IMG/VR virus record: IMGVR_UViG_3300032240_002652
Coordinates: 1 to 35,843 of that record
Strand: one strand, 5' to 3'
DNA length: 35,843 bases
Source: a virus
In this document: positions 25,900 through 33,741 of the stretch, in pieces
Layout: the number at the start of each line of letters is the position of its first letter
Position numbering within the stretch: position 1 is the first letter of the stretch
Translations under genes and position numbers: made by a program
Notes under the pieces: generated by a model
Databases searched by the model: none
What the model was told of the DNA's origin: nothing
The model's input: the letters and a program-made list of their open reading frames with translations, nothing else

Positions 25900-28886
25900 T
25901 GGCGGTAACAATAAACACAACAAAATATTTTTATCCACCAAGACCTGGTAGTGGTGCGGCAACATTCTCGGACAATATTGTAGGATTACAAACTGTTCAA
26001 GGTGGTGGACTTACGCAAGGTAATTTTGAATTTACAACAAGTGTAACAGAAAAGGTTAATAGAAAATTTAATGTTGGAGCGTTTTCTGAACCTGTTAACT
26101 TAAGTGATTTAGATATTGATGACTTGACTCAAAGTAGAAGAATCATGGCGACACAATTCAGAGTTTATCCAAACTATGATGTGTCACAAGTTTTGAATTT
26201 TTCTATGTATGGTTCATTAGCAAAAAGATTTCAAGTTTCTGTAACTCAAATTATTAACTATTTTCCCGCTTCTTTAGATGTTCAATTTCAAAATTTAGAA
26301 TTTGTAACAGCCGCGACAGCAACAAATATTCAATACGATTCACTTTCTGATGAAACTTATTTTGAAGTAGATGTTGATAGAATTAATAATCCTTTTAATA
26401 TTGATTATTCAGTTAGTGCCGCAACCAATCTTAATCTCAGAGAAATAACAGTTTCACCATATAGAAATTTATATAACACTTATTTGGATTATTGTATTAG
26501 TATCAATGATAATATCTATAAAGTTGTATCTTTTAAACCATCCGATAATTTAAGTTCAGGTTACATTGCTTTTTATGTATCAGGGGCACCTTTTGGAACA
26601 ACTGCTACTACGGTGTATAATGATTATCAAATAAGACCAAATGATTTTGTTGTTGATAGAGTGTTTGCTGAAACTTTTGATGAAGTCGAAAAGTTTTTGG
26701 TTAACAGATTAGTTAGACCTGAATATACGGCAATATTCCAAGTACCACAACAAAACGAGGATGGTCAATACTATACATCTTATCAACAAGTTACATGGCC
26801 AAAAGATGGGGTTTGGAATTTAGACATAAGGTCATTCTTATTTGACGATTACTTGGCAAAATTAGAAGACATTGCAGTTAATTTAGACTCATTTAAAACT
26901 AATTTAATCTCAAGATTTTTAGTCACAGATTCATTAAAAGAATTTGATACTTTAGGACAAAAAGTTGAAAAAATATTTCAAATTTATGGTAGAAGTTTTG
27001 ACCAAATCAAACAATTTATTGATGCATTAGCGTATATGAATTCAGTTAATTATAATCCTGAAAATGATATACCATCACAACTTCTTGTTAATTTAGCCCA
27101 AACATTAGGATGGACTTCAAATTTTTCACCAATTACAAATGAAGATTTTTTAGCATCTGTATTTGGTAACACCTCAACACCAACATATCCAGGTTATGCT
27201 CGTGCACTTACGCCAACTGAATTAAACTATTCGTTTTACAGGAATTTAATATTAAACGCAGCATATCTTTTCAAATCTAAAGGAACAAGAAGGTCAGTTG
27301 AGTTTATGATGAGATTAATTGGTGCACCTGAATCTTTAATTGAATTTAATGAACATATATATCTTGCAGACCAAAGAATTAATTTAGACCAATTCTATAC
27401 ACAATGGGCAGCAATATCTGGAGGGACATATGTTCAGAGTAGTCCTTCATATTTACCTGGTAGTACTTACAAAATAAAAGGAAAAATATATACAGGATAT
27501 ACTTCAACAAATACCTATCAAGATGTTTCAATTAGATTGGTTGATTACCCTATGGATAAAGAAGGATTTCCTAAAGCGCCACTTAACACTGAAGATTACT
27601 TTTTTCAATTAGGTTCGGGTTGGTATGAAACAACACCACAACATAGAAGTCCTGACCAAGTTGTTATTACGGGAAACGTATATACAGGACAAAACTACGA
27701 TGTTCAAACTCAACTGCAACCATTTACATATGGACAACCATATCTAAATAGATTTAGAGATTTTCCATATATGACTGAAGGATTCAAACTTCAGAAAGTT
27801 GTGGACAATAATAAATCTTGGTTAGAAGAAGATAATAAAATAAGAGTATCGGTTAATGCTGATTACAATGCATATTATTATGTTGATAATGAAAAACTTG
27901 TATTAAACGTTAAGAATGTGGATTTATTCTTGAACCCATCCCAAGGACTTGTGTATGACGTTTGGAATCAATCGAGAACTTATGATTATCCATTCCCTGA
28001 ATCGGGGCTTACAGTTGGGTACCCTGTGCCAGGGGGAGTTGATTGGACTTATGTTGACCCTAAGCCAAAGAAAAAAACATTCTTTGAATTTTCTCAAACG
28101 TTTTGGGAAAATATGATTAATGTTAGAAATAGACAATACATAACGGATGGTAAGACTGGTGGTTACCCAACATTACAATCTATTTGGTGGAAATACATTG
28201 AATCAGAACAAACAGTTGGATTACCAAATAACAAGTATACTTACCAAAAGTTAATTGACTATGTTAATGGTATTGGTCCTTATTGGATGAAACTGGTTGA
28301 ACAAATGGTGCCTGCAACTACTATTTGGAATACAGGGGTCAAATTAGAAAATTCAATTTTACATAAACAAAAGTTTGTTTATAGAAGACAAAGAGGATGT
28401 CAATTCATACCAGTACCTGTTGACCCATGTTATATTATTTCAAACATTTTTGATTATACCTGTACAACTGATTATACTGACTTTAACATTTACCCATGGT
28501 TGAACGGAGATACTAATGTAAGTAATTTCAATAGTATTTTGGCAAATAGAATTAATAATATGTTAGCGTCAAGTGGTTTAACATTAAATGATTGTGTTCA
28601 AAATTCAGTTCAAACTTCTTGGTATGTTGACTTAAGAATAGGAGGTGACGTATTAATATCAGAACCATTCTATTATGGTTATGGATATACTGATGTACCC
28701 ACAAACAGACAATGGAGAAACGCCTTAATTCAATATCTACCTGAGTTATATGATTATGGGTATACTTATTTCTTGAACGGTAATGTTCTTACCATAACAA
28801 GTTTAACTTGTACTGAAAGAAATAAAGGAGAAACACTTTCATTAAATACAGGAATAAACATTAGTATAAATTGTAACAATCAATAA
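25899..28886 (+). CDS. 995-aa baseplate protein with tail-protein-I-like region
   Basis: The central region resembles the phage P2 gpI / wedge family: a helical VEKIFQIYGRSFDQIKQFID, a QLLVNLAQTLGW segment, and at about residues 446-486 YRNLILNAAYLFKSKGTRRS followed by VEFMMRLIGAPESLIEF. The 'YR..L...YL.KSKGT..S.E....L.G' pattern is characteristic of that group. Further on, a WWKYIESEQTVG ... YWMKLVEQMVPATTIWNTG segment and a Cys-containing RRQRGCQF resemble the C-terminal parts of such proteins. T4 gp7 is 1,032 residues, so a gp7-like role is possible by size and position. The last 120 residues form a small Cys-containing domain. Both ends overlap neighbours by one base. Confidence 0.65.
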   Translation: MAVTINTTKYFYPPRPGSGAATFSDNIVGLQTVQGGGLTQGNFEFTTSVTEKVNRKFNVGAFSEPVNLSDLDIDDLTQSRRIMATQFRVYPNYDVSQVLNFSMYGSLAKRFQVSVTQIINYFPASLDVQFQNLEFVTAATATNIQYDSLSDETYFEVDVDRINNPFNIDYSVSAATNLNLREITVSPYRNLYNTYLDYCISINDNIYKVVSFKPSDNLSSGYIAFYVSGAPFGTTATTVYNDYQIRPNDFVVDRVFAETFDEVEKFLVNRLVRPEYTAIFQVPQQNEDGQYYTSYQQVTWPKDGVWNLDIRSFLFDDYLAKLEDIAVNLDSFKTNLISRFLVTDSLKEFDTLGQKVEKIFQIYGRSFDQIKQFIDALAYMNSVNYNPENDIPSQLLVNLAQTLGWTSNFSPITNEDFLASVFGNTSTPTYPGYARALTPTELNYSFYRNLILNAAYLFKSKGTRRSVEFMMRLIGAPESLIEFNEHIYLADQRINLDQFYTQWAAISGGTYVQSSPSYLPGSTYKIKGKIYTGYTSTNTYQDVSIRLVDYPMDKEGFPKAPLNTEDYFFQLGSGWYETTPQHRSPDQVVITGNVYTGQNYDVQTQLQPFTYGQPYLNRFRDFPYMTEGFKLQKVVDNNKSWLEEDNKIRVSVNADYNAYYYVDNEKLVLNVKNVDLFLNPSQGLVYDVWNQSRTYDYPFPESGLTVGYPVPGGVDWTYVDPKPKKKTFFEFSQTFWENMINVRNRQYITDGKTGGYPTLQSIWWKYIESEQTVGLPNNKYTYQKLIDYVNGIGPYWMKLVEQMVPATTIWNTGVKLENSILHKQKFVYRRQRGCQFIPVPVDPCYIISNIFDYTCTTDYTDFNIYPWLNGDTNVSNFNSILANRINNMLASSGLTLNDCVQNSVQTSWYVDLRIGGDVLISEPFYYGYGYTDVPTNRQWRNALIQYLPELYDYGYTYFLNGNVLTITSLTCTERNKGETLSLNTGINISINCNNQ

Positions 28887-31018
28887 TGTCATTTAATTAT
28901 TTTTTATCAGTAACAGGAGATTGTCAAAGTACTAATACAGGTATTGCAACATTGTATTTGTCAGGAGGGGTAACGCCTTACACCGTTGAATGGATTTCGC
29001 CATCATTACCAACCGATATAAATGTTTTTAGTTCAATTACTAAAACAAATTTATCAACTGGTGTTTATAATGTAAGGGTAAATGATAGTACGCTACCCGT
29101 CAATCAAAATTTATACATTAATATACCAATATCTAGCGGAGTTTGTGCAAGTATTCTTGGTGTTCAAGATACAACATGTGCATTAAACAATGGCTCTGTA
29201 ACAGGTTCATCGAGTTCGGTGTATTCGTCAAACAGTTATTTTTTATATCATTCTGATGGTACATTTTCACAGTCGGCAACAACAAGTCAAGCAAACGTGG
29301 TTTTTGGCAACTTAACTGCAGGGACCTACTATATGACTGTTTTAGATTTGGGCGGTTGTACAGGGCAAAGCCAAAGTTTTATTATTGATGAATCAACACC
29401 ATTAAGTTTCGGTTTGTATAGTGTTCCAAATACATCTTGTGGAGGAATACCAATGGGTAAAATAACCGTGACAGGTATTACGGGTCATGCACCATATCAA
29501 TACTTGTGGAGTAATGCTCAAACTGGGTCAACTATTACGGGGTTAACTTCAGGGCAATATTCTGTACAAGTTACTGACGCATATGGATGTGTGTTAACTC
29601 AAACAGCAACAGTTGACAGTCTACAACCTTTAGGTTTTGGTACTTTTTCAGTTACACAACCAACTTGTTTTTCAAGTGATGGGGTAGTTACATTAACTGT
29701 AACAGGAGGAACTGCTCCGTTTTATTATTCTGCTTCAACAGGAAACGTTTTAATATCGTACAACACTTCATATACTCTTTCAGGATTATCTTCAGGTAAT
29801 ATTAATTTTCAAGTAACCGATGCGGCGTTTTGTAAATTTGTTGCAGGAACTACTTTAGTTACACCACAAGGAATTAGTTCAGTTAATATAAATTCATTAA
29901 ATTCAACTTGTTCAAGTAATAATGGACAAATCACCGTTACAGTCAATGGAGGTTCAATACCTTTTGTTTATACATTAATTTATCCTAATGGTGATACTTT
30001 GAATATCAGTAGTAATCAAACAACACAGTTATTTTCAAATTTAACTTCAGGTACTTATGGTGTTGCTGTTCAAGATAGTACAGGATGTTCATATTTTCAA
30101 GAAGTAACAATAATAGCGGAAAACAAATTTACAATTTCAACAAACGCAGTTTCAACTTCATGTAATCAACGTAATGGTCAAATTCAAATTACAACAACTA
30201 CAGGATACACTTTACCATTAGATTATTCTGTTGATGGATTGTATAATATAATTGACACAAATTTAACGGCAACTACTTTTAATAATATTTCAGGAGGAAC
30301 TCACGTAGTTACTGTCACAGATGCTGACGGATGTACTCAAACAGCAAATGTTTATGTACCATATAGCCAACCGTTAGATTTTTCTTTATATAGTACATCT
30401 TGTGGGGACGGTGGTAGTGGTACAATAACGGCATTTATTACATCAGGTAATCCTCCATTTAATTTTAATTGGTCTGACAATGTTCCAAATGAACCACAAC
30501 AAATACAAGTTTCAGGTTTAACCGCTGGAACATATAGTTTAACGGTTGTTGATAGTAATTCATGTTCTTTAACTAGAACAACATCAATTAATTGTAACAC
30601 AAATTATGTATCGTATCAAACATATGTAATGGGTGCTGAAGTGTTTAATATCAAATCACCAACTAAGTATGGATTGTTACAAATGTTGAACGAAGGATTT
30701 TATGATTTAACTACAGGTAACACAAGTTGTGATTTAATTAATGCGACGTTTACTGCAAAAGTTTCGGTTAGTCCTTTAGGTTTAAGTACTAGCCAAACAT
30801 TCTTTACATCAACATCATTAGTAAGTGCTCCAACAGACAATCAATACTATAATACGGTCAAAGATTTGTTATTGAGTATACCAGGTGTTGGTAATGTAAC
30901 GATTGACCAATTAAATAACCAAATAACTATTGAAACAAGTCGAAGTAATACCTCATTACAAGGACAAGAAATTATTATCGATTTAGTTATAGTTTATGAT
31001 ATAATGTGCTTAAAATGA
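28886..31018 (+). CDS. SprB-repeat tail/adhesin-like protein
   Basis: 710 residues with seven tandem beta modules of 65-85 residues. Each contains a GG-x-PY/PF-type strand, a 'NLTAGTYxVTVTD' type strand and usually a closing D-x-x-G-C. Closing motifs: VNDSTLP (near 65, no Cys), VLDLGGC (158), VTDAYGC (235), VTDAAFC (316), VQDSTGC (401), VTDADGC (483), VVDSNSC (560). A second Cys opens most modules (TTC, TSC, PTC, STC, TSC). This is the pattern of the SprB repeat, known from the flavobacterial gliding adhesin SprB and other Bacteroidota surface proteins. Residues 571-710 form a different C-terminal domain. No secretion signal or type IX sorting domain is seen, as expected for a phage protein. 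It sits at the end of the baseplate operon, so a distal tail or receptor-contacting protein is likely. Confidence 0.75.
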   Translation: MSFNYFLSVTGDCQSTNTGIATLYLSGGVTPYTVEWISPSLPTDINVFSSITKTNLSTGVYNVRVNDSTLPVNQNLYINIPISSGVCASILGVQDTTCALNNGSVTGSSSSVYSSNSYFLYHSDGTFSQSATTSQANVVFGNLTAGTYYMTVLDLGGCTGQSQSFIIDESTPLSFGLYSVPNTSCGGIPMGKITVTGITGHAPYQYLWSNAQTGSTITGLTSGQYSVQVTDAYGCVLTQTATVDSLQPLGFGTFSVTQPTCFSSDGVVTLTVTGGTAPFYYSASTGNVLISYNTSYTLSGLSSGNINFQVTDAAFCKFVAGTTLVTPQGISSVNINSLNSTCSSNNGQITVTVNGGSIPFVYTLIYPNGDTLNISSNQTTQLFSNLTSGTYGVAVQDSTGCSYFQEVTIIAENKFTISTNAVSTSCNQRNGQIQITTTTGYTLPLDYSVDGLYNIIDTNLTATTFNNISGGTHVVTVTDADGCTQTANVYVPYSQPLDFSLYSTSCGDGGSGTITAFITSGNPPFNFNWSDNVPNEPQQIQVSGLTAGTYSLTVVDSNSCSLTRTTSINCNTNYVSYQTYVMGAEVFNIKSPTKYGLLQMLNEGFYDLTTGNTSCDLINATFTAKVSVSPLGLSTSQTFFTSTSLVSAPTDNQYYNTVKDLLLSIPGVGNVTIDQLNNQITIETSRSNTSLQGQEIIIDLVIVYDIMCLK

Positions 31019-31374
31019 CACAGGTAAGAATTACAGACATATCTGGGGGTACATATCCCATTAGTGTTTACATATCAGATGTTTATGGAAATAACCAAAC
31101 ATTACTTGGAACAATAAGTTCTGGGCCTGTGCCGCCTACGGTTCAATACAATACCACAATACCCTCTATATTCAACACCGCTCCTCAGATATTATTGACA
31201 TTGGTGGATGCCAACAACTGTTCAATATTCAAACTTTTAGATTGTACATTTGGTTGCACATTTCAAATTACTATCGAAATGGCTTCTTGTATTGTTAATA
31301 TGGATATTCAAGAGGCTAACTGTAATTTTTCAATTTATTCGACAGACCCATCTTGTAGTTTTAGTATAATTTAA
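31015..31374 (+). CDS. Small Cys-rich 119-aa protein
   Basis: I start this gene at the ATG at 31015, whose ATGA overlaps the stop of the SprB-repeat gene; a GTG nine bases upstream is also in frame. The N-terminal half is one beta module (ISGGTYPISVYISDVYGN ... LLTLVDANNC) whose end resembles the closing motif of a SprB repeat. The C-terminal half is a regular alternation of short strands and Cys: about eight Cys in the last 45 residues (DCTFGCTF, EMASCIV, QEANCNFSIY, DPSCSFSII). No membrane segment. It is tightly coupled to the SprB-repeat gene and may be its partner, chaperone or a capping piece. Family not recognised. Confidence 0.6.
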   Translation: MTQVRITDISGGTYPISVYISDVYGNNQTLLGTISSGPVPPTVQYNTTIPSIFNTAPQILLTLVDANNCSIFKLLDCTFGCTFQITIEMASCIVNMDIQEANCNFSIYSTDPSCSFSII

Positions 31375-31435
31375 AGTAAAAAAAGAATAACAGATATTTT
31401 TTATAAATGTAAGAATGGAAATAGGATAGTTGCGG

Positions 31436-31443
31436 TATTTATT
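31436..31443 (+). promoter_or_regulatory. Degenerate late-promoter-like element TATTTATT
   Basis: One mismatch to TATTTATA, ending 15 bases before the ATG at 31459, in an 84-base gap that otherwise shows no hairpin. Spacing agrees with the other copies. Confidence 0.3.
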
Positions 31444-31458
31444 TAATAAAAACTGCGG

Positions 31459-33717
31459 ATGTCTACATATTCTATTCTCGTAACAAATAATGCGCCTGGT
31501 TGTAGTACTGAAATCGAACAACAACTCACGGTAACTGGGTGTACTTCATACATTGTAAGACTTGCGTCTAATTCTAATGCCTTAGGCCCGTTTAATGTTT
31601 TTGTAGACAATTCAATTTATTATTCTAGTGTAACAAGAAACGACATGTTCAATGGAGTTGTTGTTAATTTAGCTTGTGTAACTCCTTCACCAACTGCAAC
31701 ACCAACACAAACTCCGTCACCAACACCAAAAGTTTACAACCCAATCATTGTTAATGGTTATTATTTCTCAGGTTCGATTGGTGCGGGTTATTCTGCAAAT
31801 GCGACTTACACAGTTGATACTAATGTATCTGTCAATTTTAATGCAATTTTACAAACAACAACAGGAAGCCCAATTACGCAAAACGTAACAGTTGTTATTC
31901 CATCAGGACAAATTTCAGGATTTACTCAAACATTTATTAATGGATTATATGTTGATTTGAATCAAACTGCTAGTTTAACTGCATTCACTACGACTGTTTC
32001 TGGTGGAACGGGATATGATTATTCCGCAAACACAGGTACAACAGTATTTGATGTTACACCAACACCAACACCATCAATTACACCATCACCAACAGCAACA
32101 CAAACTTCTACACCAACAAATACACAAACGCCAACAAATAGTCCAACAGGAACTCCTGGGGCGACACCAACAGCAACACAAACTTCTACACCAACAAATA
32201 CTCAAACAAACACAGAAACTCCAACAAACACTCCTACAGTAACTCCAACTAATACTGAAACTCCAACACCTACAGCGAGTGAAACTCCGACACAGACTCC
32301 AAGTGAGACTCCTACAAACACACCTACAGTAACTCCGACTAACACGGAAACACCTACATCAACTGCAACTGAGACTCCAACACAGACTCCAAGTGAAACT
32401 CCTACAAATACTCCTACAGTAACTCCAACTAATACAGAAACTCCAACCAATACACCAAGTGAGACTCCTACAAATACACCAAGTGAGACTCCTACAAATA
32501 CGCCTACAGTAACTCCAACCAATACAGAAACTCCAACACAGACTCCAAGTGAGACTCCTACAAACACGCCTACAGAAACTCCAACACAGACTCCGACTAA
32601 TACCGCAACTAACACAGAAACTCCAACTCCAACTCCAACTAATACTGCTACCAATACAGAAACTCCAACACCAACTCCAAGTGTCACGCCAACTAATACT
32701 CCAAGTGTAACTCAAACTTCAACTGCGACATTAACACCAACTGCAACTCAAACTGCAACAACAACCGCAACAGTTACACCAACAATGACCCAAACACCTT
32801 CACCAACTGAAACAGCGACACCAACGGCAACATTAACTCCAACAGCAACTGAAACTGCAACATTAACACCGACACCAACAACAACCGCAACTTTAACACC
32901 AACAGCTACAACAACCGCAACTTTAACACCAACAGCTACAACAACAGCTACTCCAACACCGACAGCAACTGAAACGGCAACATTAACACCAACACCAACT
33001 GAAACTGCAACTGCAACACCAACCGCTACAACAACTGCAACAGTTACACCGACAATGACACAGACACCAACTGTAACTCAAACACCAACTAATACCGCAA
33101 GTCCAACTCAGACAGCAACTCCAACAATGACACAAACACCGTCATCAACAGGAGCGGCATTATTGGCGTATGTGACAATTGAACCACAAGGACAAACTGC
33201 TAACTTTAATGGATGGATGGCATCTCAAGGTTCAGCATGGCGTGGATTCTTTATTAATGGAGCGACTACCGCAAACTCTGTAACATTTAACCAACAATTT
33301 AATGCATACTTGAACTACTCAGGATGGGGTGGAAACTCACCAGCTATTATCACAGGTACAATCTCTCCAACATCAGGTGGAAACGATGCATATGGTAATC
33401 CAATTCAAGCTTACTTGTTCCAAACAACACAAGTTCCTGCAGGTACTACACCATCAAACGCTTGGTATACTTGGTACATTTCAACAGGAGCGACAAACGG
33501 TCAAATTATGACTCAAGTTGGTACAAATACAGCAGGAAATCCAAATTCATTAACAGCAAGAAACATGAACTCTGGATATTATAATAATATAGTAAACTAT
33601 ACAGGTAACACAATTCCAAAAGGAATATACCGTGTTTATACCACATATGGTTCTACAGAATTTAGAATAAATGCCTCAGTAAATAATATTTACTTTAAAG
33701 GAAACACCTTAATATAA
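31459..33717 (+). CDS. Thr/Pro-rich mucin-like repeat protein, 752 aa
   Basis: Visible parts: an N-terminal module (1-74) with Cys residues and a SprB-like rhythm ([14 protein letters not shown]); a short Pro/Thr stretch (75-91); a beta domain (about 92-198); a Pro/Thr-rich low-complexity region of 365 residues (200-564) built from TPTxT units with Thr, Pro, Glu, Ser, Asn, Gln and Ala; and a C-terminal domain (565-752) rich in Gly, Asn, Trp and Tyr. The Thr/Pro region has essentially no Lys or Arg and should be an extended stalk, like mucin or cellulosomal linkers. The C-terminal domain may be the receptor-binding or capsule-contacting tip. DNA repeats inside favour slippage. No signal peptide or anchor. 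Reverse-strand open frames across the repeats are artefacts. Confidence 0.75.
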   Translation: MSTYSILVTNNAPGCSTEIEQQLTVTGCTSYIVRLASNSNALGPFNVFVDNSIYYSSVTRNDMFNGVVVNLACVTPSPTATPTQTPSPTPKVYNPIIVNGYYFSGSIGAGYSANATYTVDTNVSVNFNAILQTTTGSPITQNVTVVIPSGQISGFTQTFINGLYVDLNQTASLTAFTTTVSGGTGYDYSANTGTTVFDVTPTPTPSITPSPTATQTSTPTNTQTPTNSPTGTPGATPTATQTSTPTNTQTNTETPTNTPTVTPTNTETPTPTASETPTQTPSETPTNTPTVTPTNTETPTSTATETPTQTPSETPTNTPTVTPTNTETPTNTPSETPTNTPSETPTNTPTVTPTNTETPTQTPSETPTNTPTETPTQTPTNTATNTETPTPTPTNTATNTETPTPTPSVTPTNTPSVTQTSTATLTPTATQTATTTATVTPTMTQTPSPTETATPTATLTPTATETATLTPTPTTTATLTPTATTTATLTPTATTTATPTPTATETATLTPTPTETATATPTATTTATVTPTMTQTPTVTQTPTNTASPTQTATPTMTQTPSSTGAALLAYVTIEPQGQTANFNGWMASQGSAWRGFFINGATTANSVTFNQQFNAYLNYSGWGGNSPAIITGTISPTSGGNDAYGNPIQAYLFQTTQVPAGTTPSNAWYTWYISTGATNGQIMTQVGTNTAGNPNSLTARNMNSGYYNNIVNYTGNTIPKGIYRVYTTYGSTEFRINASVNNIYFKGNTLI
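32056..33150 (+). repeat. Degenerate Thr/Pro-coding tandem repeat tract
   Basis: About 1.1 kb of short repeats coding TPTxT units. The unit is degenerate at the DNA level, with locally exact copies such as the 30-base pair at 32881-32940. The first half is dominated by ETPTNTPT and SETPTQTP phrases, the second by ATxTATLTPT phrases, so at least two expansion histories are visible. Confidence 0.9.
32881..32940 (+). repeat. Exact 30-base tandem duplication
   Basis: Bases 32881-32910 and 32911-32940 are identical; a diverged third copy follows. The unit keeps the reading frame (10 codons) and codes [10 protein letters not shown]. Confidence 0.95.
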
Positions 33718-33741
33718 AAATAAAGAAAAGAAAAAAAGACC

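Noticed and set aside
32202-32715. Reverse-strand Val/Gly-rich and Trp/Ser-rich open frames
   Set aside because: Shadows of the Thr/Pro repeat tract, open only because the repeat unit lacks stop codons in those frames.
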